Below are positions 13,877-21,842 of a stretch of 24,605 nt of DNA, in pieces. Both the position numbers and the translations under genes were made by a program. The DNA comes from a virus. How positions within the stretch are numbered: the first letter of the stretch is position 1; every line of letters begins with the position of its first letter. The notes beneath the pieces are model-generated. The model saw only the letters and a list, made by a program, of their open reading frames with translations, searched no databases and was not told the DNA's origin. The DNA lies in IMG/VR virus record IMGVR_UViG_3300020465_000093, positions 1 to 24,605 of that record; one strand, written 5' to 3'.

Positions 13877-15475
13877 TTATGCTAGAATTGTTGTCTGGTA
13901 ATCAATTGTTGCCGCTGTACCTGTGCTGGTAGTTGTGAACTTAAAGGCAACAGTTTCATTTCCTGCCGTGGAATCTTTGTCATCTAGTGCGGCAGTTAAA
14001 GTCACACCAATGTCTGCACCGCTTTCTGTGAAAACATCATCAAACCCTACCGCTGTTGTAGATGCACTGATAGTAAATTCACCTGTCCTATCAAGTGTTC
14101 CCCTGACTATTTTGTATTTGATGAAAATTCCTTTTCCTGCAAGTGCTGGAAATTCATTTATTGTGGTGGCCGTCGATGTGTTGTCGGGTAAAGTCTGTGA
14201 TTTTATATTCTTGGTGGTAACACCTATTCCTTGAACTTCTGGAGCGGCGTTCAAGTTTGAACTACCATCTGATCTTCTTAGGTCTGTTCTTTCAAAGAAG
14301 TCTTGTGATGATGTACATTCGTCGTTGTCAAACTGTATGATCGGAACTTCACTGAATGTGCCTGTTCCTTCAAAATTATTTGCGACGGTCTGTGCATAGA
14401 AGTTGGCGTGTGAAACTATGTGCCTTGGGCCAGCACCATCTGTTGTGCCTGTTTTTGGTGAAACCAATATTGCCTGCTGTCCTATATCACTCCAACTCGA
14501 ACTTGTGAATTGCATGTCTCGTGGGCCGTCGTTTAATCCTGCTGTGCTACCGTCCATCTCTGCACCGATAAGTGCTCCATAATATGCAGTAGAGAAATCA
14601 CAGGCATGAAATCTTACGTTCGTTGCATTGTAACTGATGTCTATCAACCTGGCAAACTTTGTGAACTGGCATTGGTTGAAAGTAACATTTGATGTTGAAT
14701 ATGTTGCGGTGGAATGATTTACTGTAACACCTTTTGATGTTGAAGCATCACTACCACCAGATCCAAACGATCCTTGAAACTTCACGTTGTTAAAATATAC
14801 ACTTGTAGCCCTATCTAAAGATATGCCGCCGTAGGCCACTGTGTTCCTGACAGTCATGCTGGATATTTGTATTTGTGTTGGAGTGGTTGCACCTGAGTTT
14901 CCTATGTCGGCTCCAACGTTTCCATCGTCATCTTGTGTGACCATGACAGCGTTGTTACCTGAATTCTTAATTATGGTCTTGTCTGGACCTTCCCCCACCA
15001 AGTGTGCGTAAGGTGGTATCTTTAATGCCGCACTAATTCTGTAAGTGCCTGCTGGAAAGAAAAGCACTCTTCTTGATCTCGTGTCATCTTTGTCTGATGC
15101 TTTGTAAATTTCATCTATTGCAGTTTGTATCACTGTTCCATCTGCTGTGGAGTCATCGCCTTTTGCACCAAAATCTTTCACTGATACGTACTCGTCTAAT
15201 CTATCTCCTATCGATCTTTGCTGAGCACTTGTCGCCGGAGTTGAATCTCCCAAGTAGCCTTTGTAGGTGTGGCTCAATGCTGATGTGAATGCGGAACTAC
15301 CATCTGTGACAATTTCAGTGTTGCCTACTGCAGGGGCACCGTCGGCCACTGTACCGTTTCCTATGAAAAGTCTTTGTTCGTCAACTACCCAACCCAATTC
15401 TCCCGCGGCTAATTGTGGAAGGTCAGTTCGTTTCCCACGTCTGTGCTGTATTCTTGATATCTGTACTATCGGCAT
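13877..15475 (-). CDS. Tail fibre/spike with pectate-lyase-like beta-helix
   Basis: This is a 532-residue virion protein. Residues 1-45 (ISRIQHRRGKRTDLPQLAAGELGWVVD then QRLFIGNG) match the short N-terminal domain found on phage fibres and tropism determinants, which attaches to the baseplate. VSVKDFGAKGDDSTADGT near residue 97 opens a Pectate_lyase_3-type right-handed beta-helix with repeated N/S/T-rich rungs (TVRNTVAYGGISL, VTFNQCQF, VRFHACDF). The C-terminal 100 residues are beta-rich and Thr-rich, probably a trimerising or receptor-facing head. The protein likely binds or cleaves a host surface polysaccharide. A late-promoter octamer lies seven bases before the ATG. Confidence 0.85.
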   Translation of the reverse strand: MPIVQISRIQHRRGKRTDLPQLAAGELGWVVDEQRLFIGNGTVADGAPAVGNTEIVTDGSSAFTSALSHTYKGYLGDSTPATSAQQRSIGDRLDEYVSVKDFGAKGDDSTADGTVIQTAIDEIYKASDKDDTRSRRVLFFPAGTYRISAALKIPPYAHLVGEGPDKTIIKNSGNNAVMVTQDDDGNVGADIGNSGATTPTQIQISSMTVRNTVAYGGISLDRATSVYFNNVKFQGSFGSGGSDASTSKGVTVNHSTATYSTSNVTFNQCQFTKFARLIDISYNATNVRFHACDFSTAYYGALIGAEMDGSTAGLNDGPRDMQFTSSSWSDIGQQAILVSPKTGTTDGAGPRHIVSHANFYAQTVANNFEGTGTFSEVPIIQFDNDECTSSQDFFERTDLRRSDGSSNLNAAPEVQGIGVTTKNIKSQTLPDNTSTATTINEFPALAGKGIFIKYKIVRGTLDRTGEFTISASTTAVGFDDVFTESGADIGVTLTAALDDKDSTAGNETVAFKFTTTSTGTAATIDYQTTILA

Positions 15476-15482
15476 ATACTGT

Positions 15483-15490
15483 TATTTATT
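15483..15490 (-). promoter_or_regulatory. Late-promoter octamer AATAAATA framed by an inverted repeat
   Basis: The octamer sits seven bases before the fibre ATG (15475) and overlaps the stop of the nuclease gene. TACTGT and ACAGTA arms directly flank it (15477-15482 and 15491-15496), giving a 6-bp palindrome with the promoter motif as its centre. Confidence 0.5.
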
Positions 15491-16199
15491 ACAGTATCAA
15501 CTTGTAGTATTGTTCCAATTTGCCGTACCACTTGCCAACCCAGTGATCGTAGTTTTCTATGTCAAATGTTTGATATTCGTTGTTCTGTGTGCATATAAAG
15601 ATGCGACCTGTCTTGATCTGTGTGTCGTACTGTTTGTTGTGTGCTTCTGCGTATGCCACCAACTGGAGATAGTAGTCCTCTACCCACTCTTTCTTCTTGA
15701 GTCTACGTGCCTGTTTAAAATCCATTATGGCAGGTTCGCCTTTGTACATACCAACCAAGTCTGTTGTGCCTGCATATAGTTCAGGATAGTAAAGTGAAAC
15801 TTCTGATCCCCATACCTCACTTACATTATTCAATCCGTTTTCGATAATGACATTGGCCATACCGTGTGCTTTTTGTTGTATTAGATTCGATCCCGGTGTA
15901 CGGTCCTCGCCCTTTACGTGCTTCTCAAGGCTACGGTGCATCACTGTTCCTATGTTGGCTGATTCTGTTGTTATCTGTTGTGCCTTTTCCACACCCACTC
16001 TCTTACGCCATGCGTGTAGGTGTGTCATATCCTTAGTTGCACTCAGCACTGTGGTAACACTGGGCACTGCTCTTCCGTCGGGAGTTTCGTAATGTCTTTT
16101 TTTATTTTTAGTTACTTTGGATAATTCGTTATAAGGATACTTCTGTACGTAGTTGATGCCTTTGCTCAGGAGAACATCTTTTGGAATTTTCATAGACAT
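15489..16199 (-). CDS. PD-(D/E)XK nuclease superfamily protein (exonuclease-like)
   Basis: The 236-residue product has the layout of the Cas4/RecB-like PD-(D/E)XK fold: VPSVTTVLSATKD at about 45, IGTVMHRSLEKH with H88, E133, GTTD (D147), IMDFKQA (D160 and K162) and the trailing YYLQLVAYA with Q179. These residues bind Mg2+ and cut DNA. There is no cysteine cluster of Cas4 type. Such nucleases occur in T4-like marine phages and serve DNA recombination or host DNA breakdown. A second ATG at 16193 is equally possible as start; neither has a strong ribosome binding site. The gene ends two codons inside the fibre promoter region. Confidence 0.85.
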   Translation of the reverse strand: MSMKIPKDVLLSKGINYVQKYPYNELSKVTKNKKRHYETPDGRAVPSVTTVLSATKDMTHLHAWRKRVGVEKAQQITTESANIGTVMHRSLEKHVKGEDRTPGSNLIQQKAHGMANVIIENGLNNVSEVWGSEVSLYYPELYAGTTDLVGMYKGEPAIMDFKQARRLKKKEWVEDYYLQLVAYAEAHNKQYDTQIKTGRIFICTQNNEYQTFDIENYDHWVGKWYGKLEQYYKLIL

Positions 16200-16207
16200 A
16201 TTGTATA

Positions 16208-17494
16208 TTATTTCAACGAATTTGTCAAAGTCTCTTCTAGGTATGGTAATAATTTACGCCACGTATTGCCTTTCCTATGTTTATCTTGTGTGTCGTTGTA
16301 TTTTATAAAAGATTGTTGTAGATCTAATTCTGTGTTTGCATCAAGTTGGTCCGTTCGTAAGTTTTCTATCTGTGTGTTATAGAAGGATGAAATGCTTTTA
16401 TATTGTGCGAAGTAATCCACACTCTTCTCCAACTTGTCTGCCACCATCAATCTATATTTCCTTGGTGCTGTGTCGTAATTACAGATACGAGGATACCAAA
16501 CCTGCGCCATCCAAGAGACATCAACTTTATCTCCCCATGCACCGTCTGAAAAATCTATGAACCATTTGAGCATTTCGTCTAGTTGATGTATGTTCAACAG
16601 TTGTATGGCTGGACTGAATGTTATCGATCCGTTACCACAATCGTCCAACATCTTTTTGTAGTATTGTAAATTTTCTTTTACTTTGTTGAAGTTGCTAGGA
16701 TATCTAATATATTCTGTTGTGTCACCTATACCATCGAGGCTGGCCCATATCTTCCATTTCTTCATTTCAGGTAACCATTGTGTCATTTTTGGATTGGTGT
16801 TTGTGAGATTTGTAACAATAGTAATATCTTTGTCTTTGAGAGTTTTGTTCTTGTAGCAATAATCTAATAGTTCATAGAACTCAGGTATTACTGTTGGCTC
16901 ACCACCTATTATTGTTAATAGTGTAATGTGTTTACTAACAAACTCAATAAGTCTTTTTTTAGTTTTTTCATTCTGAAACCAAGTGTACTGCACTGACAGG
17001 TTGTTTGTCCAGTTATTGACATTTCCACTTTGTTTGTAAACCCACCTAAGAAAGTCTTTGTCTTTCTCTCCAATCTGTAGTATCTCTTTGCCAATTTGAT
17101 TGGAGTAGTCCTGGCCACACATCTTGCATTTCAAATTACAAACGTTCCCAAAGTGTAACTCCATTGAGTACGGCATGGTGTCAACAGACCCATCAGCATT
17201 TATCTTTTTGAAATTGTTGTCTTTATTATTTTCTCTCCGCATGGATTTGTATCCACGTGTCTCTTGCTCTACACATTTGGTGCAGGCCTCAAGCACCTCA
17301 CCGTTTACCATTTTAAGCCTTGCATTTTTCATATAGTCGCTGTTCCATGCCTTCTGCAATGAATCATTATTCATGTGTATTCTGTTGCCTTTTTTGTCTG
17401 TGGCGTTCTCCATGGTGGCACAGCAAAGTCTTATTGATCCAGACATATGTACATACTGGTGTTCGAAGGGAAAAGAACAATAAGTTTTAGGCAT
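16208..17494 (-). CDS. Radical SAM protein with N-terminal cysteine-rich (SPASM/twitch-like) region
   Basis: The start is ATG 17494 (MPKTYCSFPF), chosen for the GGAG seven bases upstream. The gene overlaps the preceding radical SAM gene by eight bases. In the 428-residue product CNLKCKMC (C119, C123, C126) binds the radical SAM 4Fe-4S cluster, GNVCN precedes it, and IGGEPTVIPEF (about 196-206) is the GGE SAM-binding motif. Before the barrel there are extra cysteines (C6, C24-C25, C71 and C74) that look like an auxiliary cluster placed N-terminally, as in twitch-type phage proteins. A substrate cannot be assigned. Pairing with another radical SAM enzyme suggests a peptide, tRNA or cofactor modification route. 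Confidence 0.85.
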   Translation of the reverse strand: MPKTYCSFPFEHQYVHMSGSIRLCCATMENATDKKGNRIHMNNDSLQKAWNSDYMKNARLKMVNGEVLEACTKCVEQETRGYKSMRRENNKDNNFKKINADGSVDTMPYSMELHFGNVCNLKCKMCGQDYSNQIGKEILQIGEKDKDFLRWVYKQSGNVNNWTNNLSVQYTWFQNEKTKKRLIEFVSKHITLLTIIGGEPTVIPEFYELLDYCYKNKTLKDKDITIVTNLTNTNPKMTQWLPEMKKWKIWASLDGIGDTTEYIRYPSNFNKVKENLQYYKKMLDDCGNGSITFSPAIQLLNIHQLDEMLKWFIDFSDGAWGDKVDVSWMAQVWYPRICNYDTAPRKYRLMVADKLEKSVDYFAQYKSISSFYNTQIENLRTDQLDANTELDLQQSFIKYNDTQDKHRKGNTWRKLLPYLEETLTNSLK

Positions 17495-18491
17495 TGGCAA
17501 CTCCACATGTATGGTAACAAGTCTGTAAACGATATGCATCTTGTTCGCCTTGTATGCCTCTTGCCAACTCCCTGAAGAAGTCTCCGTCCAGTATATCTTC
17601 GAGGATGGTGTGGTTTATGTTTATTTTTTTATAATCATCTATTAGGTTTTTTGCTTCATGTATTTTTAGATCTCCCAACCAACAGCACGGGCTCACTTCA
17701 CCGTTGGCGGCAAGGTATATCTCACTTTTGTTTTGATGAAATGAATTACATCTAATTTTTCTTGTTTTAAAAGTGTCATGTATCTTTGCTTTCTGAGTGT
17801 CAGCATGACCTGATGCAGTTGTTTCTCGTTCAACTTTCTCTAGTTCATAGTCGCCAATTTGTAGAGATTTCCTTTGTATCCATTTGCCATCACTATTGAA
17901 GTCATCCCACCTTGTTGTCTCTTTTTTTTTGAACCGTTTGAATCCTAGTTTCTTAGCCAGTTCTTCTGCTTCTTCTATCTGGTGTTGGTTATGTTTGAAA
18001 ACGAGAAAGTCCCAGTCCGCTTCGCCTCCCGCTCCTATGAATGCTTGAACATTTTGTATAACCTTATCAAACTTGACGTTACGTCTATAAAGATGATTGG
18101 TGTCTGCAAGTCCATCTATTGCGAATACCACGTGTGTGTCGGTTTTAGCCAACGCCCTCCAAAATTCTGTGTTCCTAAGTCCTCCATTGGTGTTCAGAGA
18201 TGTTGATAGGGTGCCTGAACTTTTCACGAAATCATATATTTCAACACACTCAGGATTCATGGCGCCATCTCCTAGCACACCACACGAATAAAACTTTTTA
18301 AGGTTGGAAAGTATCCTACTGCCTATTCTGTCTCTTATGATTTTCAGAGTGGTGTGAGAATTGTTTGTGATATCTTTTATCAGATTCAAATCAAAATCAA
18401 ACCTAGGACACATCGGACATGCAGAGTTGCAGTAATTTGACAACTCGGCATTTATTGTGTCCAGATTGTCAGTGTTAATAAAAGTTTTCAC
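17487..18491 (-). CDS. Radical SAM/SPASM protein
   Basis: The frame starts with GTG at 18491 (no nearby ATG) and has no clear ribosome binding site. The 334-residue protein has CNSACPMC (C21, C25, C28) at the barrel start. A C-terminal SPASM-like set follows: C248, C269-C270 in GEVSPCCWLGD, and C325 and C329 in TCYHTCG. The SPASM region holds auxiliary Fe-S clusters that bind peptide substrates in RiPP maturases and sulfatase activators. No precursor peptide gene is obvious next to it. The start overlaps nothing, and a 35-base gap separates it from the preceding gene. Confidence 0.85.
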   Translation of the reverse strand: MKTFINTDNLDTINAELSNYCNSACPMCPRFDFDLNLIKDITNNSHTTLKIIRDRIGSRILSNLKKFYSCGVLGDGAMNPECVEIYDFVKSSGTLSTSLNTNGGLRNTEFWRALAKTDTHVVFAIDGLADTNHLYRRNVKFDKVIQNVQAFIGAGGEADWDFLVFKHNQHQIEEAEELAKKLGFKRFKKKETTRWDDFNSDGKWIQRKSLQIGDYELEKVERETTASGHADTQKAKIHDTFKTRKIRCNSFHQNKSEIYLAANGEVSPCCWLGDLKIHEAKNLIDDYKKININHTILEDILDGDFFRELARGIQGEQDAYRLQTCYHTCGVANA

Positions 18492-18526
18492 ACTAATAAT
18501 TATCTGCTTATATTATGGAACGATTG

Positions 18527-18883
18527 CTATTTCCTACGATTCATTGCTGACTTGGCCATTTTCTTTACCACGTCTGTGCTACCTTGATTGTCGAAGTCCA
18601 TCTCAGGATCTTTCTCTGCCTCGGCGTCTGTTTTTACTACTATCTTCTCATTATCGAAATCTGCAACCACATTCTTAAGGTCACCGTCTTGGTCATAGAT
18701 CCTCTTGAACACATCGTAGTTGAATGCTGGATACCCTGTGTTGCTCATAATCTGTTTCACAGCGTCCATGCTAATATCTGTTGGTTTGTCCTTTTCGTCA
18801 GCGTCGCCTTTCATGTTCAACAGGATGTTGATCAATGCTGACTCTAGGTCTGTATCGCTTTTGTTGAATTCGAAAAATCTCAC
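18527..18883 (-). CDS. Hypothetical protein, 118 residues
   Basis: This starts with GTG at 18883 (RFFEFNKSDTDLESALINIL), four bases after the stop of the upstream gene. The product is acidic and helical, with no cysteine. A middle segment DVFKRIYDQDGDLKNVV and a final KKMAKSAMNRRK give it a basic tail. I recall the RFFEF N-terminus from hypothetical proteins of marine T4-like phages, but no function. Pairing with the acidic protein upstream suggests they work together in particle assembly. Confidence 0.65.
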   Translation of the reverse strand: MRFFEFNKSDTDLESALINILLNMKGDADEKDKPTDISMDAVKQIMSNTGYPAFNYDVFKRIYDQDGDLKNVVADFDNEKIVVKTDAEAEKDPEMDFDNQGSTDVVKKMAKSAMNRRK

Positions 18884-18887
18884 AGGA

Positions 18888-19751
18888 CTACTTCCCTGCT
18901 AGTTTGCCGTATAATCTGTTTGAAGTTTCAAAAACTTCTTTTGATTCTCTTTGCTCTCTGCCTTCTGGTTCTGTGCCACCTGCTTCGGCATCAGAGGCTC
19001 CAAACTCATCTGTCTCTTCACCACCTTCTGAGTCCAGTGAGTCTAGATCTGTGTCCATGTCCATCGTGTCATCGGCGCCCATAGGTTCTGAAGCAACTTC
19101 TTCTCCGGTCAATATTCTTACACCGTTGTCTAGTTCTTGCCTAGTTGTCGTTAAAGTCGCCTCCGCCTGTTCAATCGCTGGCTGGATCTTTTGTAGGAAT
19201 GCGTCTGACTTGTCCGCTCCCATCTCGTCTCTGATTCTGTCTGCTAGTTCTAGCATGCCTTCTGTCTTCATTGATGCTAGATCTTCCAAGAATGATGTAA
19301 CCTTGTCCATCATGTCCTTGGCCGCTAAAATTAATTCTGATTGTTCTTCAACACCTTCAGTCTGTAACATTTTGCTTACCTGTTTCTTCTCATCCGGTGA
19401 TAAAACTTGACCTTTATCAAGTTTGGACTTTGCACTAATTGCCGTTGATCCTGCCTTAACTTCTGGATCAGTTGACATACTGCCGCCATACTCTCCAAGT
19501 TTTCTTTCAGCAATCGCTTGGTTTATGATGTCTAACATCATCTGGTTCTTCTGATAACTATCATCTTTTAATTCTTGTCCGAAGTGTGTGTTCTGTGTTA
19601 TCTCGTGTATCTTTGTTCTCACGTGATTAGCATAGTCCTGCAGTTCCATCTCGTTAAACTGTGAAAGATCCATGGTCATATTGAATCTAGATTCAAATTC
19701 TTTCAGTAAAGATTCAGTTGTAATTGGTTTTGTAAGGTCTAAGCTCTTCAT
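18888..19751 (-). CDS. Acidic helical protein, possible assembly/scaffold role
   Basis: The 287-residue protein is predominantly helical with a Met-rich first half (MTMDLSQFNEMELQDYANHV). It ends in a strongly acidic, low-complexity region (about 225-270; MDMDTDLDSLDSEGGEETDE and following). It has no cysteine or membrane segment. Composition and late promoter are consistent with a scaffold-like or virion-associated protein of a T4-like phage, but I recognise no specific homologue. The AATAAATA octamer lies eight bases before the ATG, so the message would have almost no leader. Confidence 0.65.
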   Translation of the reverse strand: MKSLDLTKPITTESLLKEFESRFNMTMDLSQFNEMELQDYANHVRTKIHEITQNTHFGQELKDDSYQKNQMMLDIINQAIAERKLGEYGGSMSTDPEVKAGSTAISAKSKLDKGQVLSPDEKKQVSKMLQTEGVEEQSELILAAKDMMDKVTSFLEDLASMKTEGMLELADRIRDEMGADKSDAFLQKIQPAIEQAEATLTTTRQELDNGVRILTGEEVASEPMGADDTMDMDTDLDSLDSEGGEETDEFGASDAEAGGTEPEGREQRESKEVFETSNRLYGKLAGK

Positions 19752-19759
19752 ACTGTGTT

Positions 19760-19767
19760 TATTTATT
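19760..19767 (-). promoter_or_regulatory. Late-promoter octamer AATAAATA before the acidic protein gene
   Basis: Minus-strand NATAAATA eight bases upstream of the ATG at 19751, in the gap after the gene ending at 19770. Confidence 0.5.
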
Positions 19768-19769
19768 AT

Positions 19770-20273
19770 CTATCCTCCGAACGTGTCATTAAAGATCTGC
19801 TGGATATTGCCCTTGCACTCGTCCGCTAGGCGGTTAGCGACATCTAATCTGTCCCAATACACGTCCTCTGACAGTTGGTCTTTGTCTTTCTGTGCCTCCT
19901 TTATCATGCGTTTGGCATTTGTAATGTCAAACAGTTGTGAAGCGTGTTTGGCATCCAACTCTAATATGTTGTTGGGTATGTTCTTGCCATCTGCCAGGTA
20001 GTGTGCTACCAATATAGCAGTCTGTTTAAGATTAATATCCTCGTGAAGTATTTTGGCTTCCATCATGTCCGCTATCACATAGACGTATCTAGTGCCCGTC
20101 CATTTTTTCGGTACGATCGCTATGTTGCCTATAAGGATACCTTTTGAAAACTGTTTAGGTAGGTGTCGGAATGGTCTACGTGCCTGTTCCTTGTGTGCCA
20201 GGGCCGCAAGTTTGCCCTTTAGCCCGTAGGCCTCGATCTGTTTTACCAGTTCCGATTTATTTTTTACTGTCAT
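19770..20273 (-). CDS. Hypothetical protein, 167 residues
   Basis: ATG at 20273 (MTVKNKSELVKQIEAYGL) is used; the codon nine bases further upstream is TTG. The product has a basic N-terminal helix, a central beta segment (GILIGNIAIVPKKWTGTRYVYVIADMMEA) and a helical C-terminal half. I do not recognise it. It overlaps the preceding 77-residue gene by 17 bases, so both are probably co-translated. Confidence 0.7.
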   Translation of the reverse strand: MTVKNKSELVKQIEAYGLKGKLAALAHKEQARRPFRHLPKQFSKGILIGNIAIVPKKWTGTRYVYVIADMMEAKILHEDINLKQTAILVAHYLADGKNIPNNILELDAKHASQLFDITNAKRMIKEAQKDKDQLSEDVYWDRLDVANRLADECKGNIQQIFNDTFGG

Positions 20274-20490
20274 GTGCAACAAACTTTATCTTCCTATTTA
20301 AAGCATATTGCATGTGGGTGTCAAGTTTCTTACGCACAAACACTGCTTTGTCCGCCAACTTTTTGGCTCTGTCGGCATCTTCTAGTGACAGTTGGTCACT
20401 TCTAAATGATCCTGTTGCATGGGCCTTTATGAATTCAACGTCTTTGTCTGTGACATAGACTTTGGCCTTAGGTGCTATTTGTATAAACAT
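20257..20490 (-). CDS. Small hypothetical protein, 77 residues
   Basis: ATG at 20490; lysine- and alanine-rich. It begins with a beta-like stretch (MFIQIAPKAKVYVTDKDVEF) followed by helices. There is no cysteine or membrane segment. It lies 12 bases downstream of the coiled-coil membrane protein gene and overlaps the 167-residue gene. The function is unknown; the composition would fit a small DNA- or protein-binding domain. Confidence 0.65.
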   Translation of the reverse strand: MFIQIAPKAKVYVTDKDVEFIKAHATGSFRSDQLSLEDADRAKKLADKAVFVRKKLDTHMQYALNRKIKFVAHDSKK

Positions 20491-20502
20491 GTATTGGTAA
20501 TT

Positions 20503-20808
20503 TTAGCCTGGCATCTTCATCAGGATCACTACCACCGTTGATAGTAAGCCTGCGACTACTGTGCCTGCTGTGGCTATGATTGTCTTCTGACTGCTTTTGT
20601 GACTCAATTGTTGGTCCTCATTCATCTTTTGTAGACGGATTTCGATCGCACTTAATCTGTCGTGTAATCCTTTGTATCTCTCTGAACACAGGTCCACGTG
20701 TGCTTCTAGGTTCTGTTTTTCTAATTCTGTTGTACTCATATATCTTTGTAAATCTCTTTTGAGGATTTGTACCTCCGTTAATAGAGCCTGAAGATGAGCC
20801 TGTTGCAT
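20503..20808 (-). CDS. Coiled-coil protein with C-terminal membrane anchor
   Basis: The 101-residue product begins with heptad-like leucines (HLQALLTEVQILKRDLQRY). It continues as a coiled coil through ERYKGLHDRLSAIEIRLQKM and ends in one transmembrane helix (IIATAGTVVAGLLSTVVVIL) plus MKMPG. A later ATG at 20739 is possible. Such tail-anchored coiled coils occur among phage holin- or spanin-like and membrane-associated proteins; no specific assignment is possible. A different frame (20618-20878) is open across the same bases but lacks these features. Confidence 0.65.
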   Translation of the reverse strand: MQQAHLQALLTEVQILKRDLQRYMSTTELEKQNLEAHVDLCSERYKGLHDRLSAIEIRLQKMNEDQQLSHKSSQKTIIATAGTVVAGLLSTVVVILMKMPG

Positions 20809-20855
20809 TGCCTAGTTGTGCCTTAGTAGTTTTAAGTTTGTGCCTTAATGTAGCA

Positions 20856-21371
20856 TTATTTATCGATAGGGCCAGCATACGAAAAGTACGTGTTTATAAC
20901 TCCGCCTGCAAGTGCTCCAATGACTTTTTGTCTGTCTGTGCCTTGCAATTCTTTTGTTATAAATGTTTGCACGGGGAAGTGTGCGGTGTTGTGACAGTTT
21001 GCCATGATCGGTACAAGACTGAAATCATCCAATAGATTAGCAGTTGGGTCATTCATGTCGCCATACACCCCTGACTGTTCTGTGAAGAACTGAAAGTTCC
21101 AAATTTTGTGTTGGCCTTCGTAGTAAGAACCAAATCCGTAATTGCCTAGATTATGGAGATCGACCTCATACGGGGGGTTCTCCCAGGTTATGTTTCCCCT
21201 CATTTGTAGCAGTTGTAACATGGTTGAGAAATTGCTGTTCTGGTCACGTGCGACTGCCAATGTTTTCTTGTCGTGTACAGTGTGTCCTGCCAGAGTGTCA
21301 AAAGGAAACTGCTTTTTAAGATTGCCGTTGTCTGTGATATCTACCAACGTGTGAATTCTGTACTCATGCAT
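20856..21371 (-). CDS. Conserved-type phage hypothetical protein, 171 residues
   Basis: ATG at 21371 (MHEYRIHTLVDITDNG). The product carries the YRIHTLVDIT start, a FSTMLQLLQMRGNITWENPP block, YGFGSYYEGQHKIWNFQF and DDFSLVPIMANC, and ends with a Gly/Ala-rich segment. I recall this pattern from hypothetical proteins of T4-like marine phages, but no function is known to me. A second ATG (21367-21365) follows at once. It starts immediately after the ParB-like gene, with no gap. Confidence 0.7.
   Translation of the reverse strand: MHEYRIHTLVDITDNGNLKKQFPFDTLAGHTVHDKKTLAVARDQNSNFSTMLQLLQMRGNITWENPPYEVDLHNLGNYGFGSYYEGQHKIWNFQFFTEQSGVYGDMNDPTANLLDDFSLVPIMANCHNTAHFPVQTFITKELQGTDRQKVIGALAGGVINTYFSYAGPIDK
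20857..20864 (-). promoter_or_regulatory. Late-promoter-like octamer GATAAATA
   Basis: It covers the stop codon of the gene ending at 20856 on the minus strand. The leader to the ATG at 20808 would be about 43 bases. Confidence 0.4.
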
Positions 21372-21372
21372 T

Positions 21373-21771
21373 TTATTCTTTTGGTTTTGCTATGGCCACA
21401 ATTTTGTGTAGTTCAGGTTCGATCACGCAGTCTATATGGGTGTAACCCAATTCCTTGGCCAGTTGGTATCGTTGCCTGCCTTTCCACACTACCAAGACCT
21501 GTCCGTCTTTCTCTGGTGCTTCTTCCGGAAGTGTAGGACTGCCCCTCTTATAGTAATCGAGATGTATGTCCTGCCAGTATTCCTGTGTCATTGGCCAGAG
21601 AATTAAAGGAAAATCCATCTCTCCATTGGCCATGCTTTCCTCCAGTTCATCACGCTCGGGTATCTCCTCGTAGATGCTGGCCGGTACTATCTCATCCATG
21701 GCCATGGTCTTAACTTCATATTTTTTTGCATGGTCAAACATGTAGGAATCTTTTGCTTTAAGATGTTTCAT
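21373..21771 (-). CDS. Small ParB/Srx-fold protein
   Basis: The 132-residue protein ends with VLVVWKGRQRYQLAKELGYTHIDCVIE. The G-R-Q-R (98-101) followed by a helix and a GY-x-x-I-x-x-VI strand is the nucleotide-binding half of the ParB/sulfiredoxin fold. KTMAMDEIVPASIYE near residue 21 would be the first strand and loop. It is much shorter than the 358-residue ParB-like protein encoded at 4548-5624 and not closely similar, so the window has two separate members. A leading His-Lys stretch shows no other domain. It may be a nucleotide-binding regulator or a ParB-type nuclease. Confidence 0.65.
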   Translation of the reverse strand: MKHLKAKDSYMFDHAKKYEVKTMAMDEIVPASIYEEIPERDELEESMANGEMDFPLILWPMTQEYWQDIHLDYYKRGSPTLPEEAPEKDGQVLVVWKGRQRYQLAKELGYTHIDCVIEPELHKIVAIAKPKE

Positions 21772-21776
21772 ACGGA

Positions 21777-21784
21777 TATTTAAG
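21777..21784 (-). promoter_or_regulatory. Variant late-promoter octamer CTTAAATA
   Basis: One mismatch from NATAAATA, exactly five bases before the ATG at 21771, the same spacing as for the genes starting at 10181 and 24116. It directly follows the terminator at 21789-21824. Confidence 0.4.
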
Positions 21785-21788
21785 TCGT

Positions 21789-21824
21789 AAAAAAAGGGCG
21801 AACCTAAAAATAGATCCGCCCTTT
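21789..21824 (-). terminator. Strong intrinsic terminator
   Basis: On the minus strand AAAGGGCG...CGCCCTTT forms an 8-bp stem (21793-21800 with 21817-21824), extended by four more pairs to 12 bp around an 8-base loop and followed by a T-run (21795-21789). It lies 18 bases after the stop of the gene ending at 21843 and is the best rho-independent terminator in the window. Confidence 0.85.
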
Positions 21825-21842
21825 GGTAAAAAGTTAAAACTA

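Noticed and set aside
15267-15779. A 170-codon plus-strand open frame
   Set aside because: It crosses two well-supported minus-strand genes (fibre and nuclease) and its product has no recognisable feature.
18904-19410. A 168-codon plus-strand open frame
   Set aside because: It is antisense to the acidic helical protein; its Ser-rich composition is the mirror of Asp/Glu codons on the other strand.
20618-20878. An 86-codon minus-strand frame overlapping the coiled-coil membrane protein gene
   Set aside because: The alternative frame (20503-20808) has heptads and a transmembrane helix; both are unlikely to be genes over the same bases.
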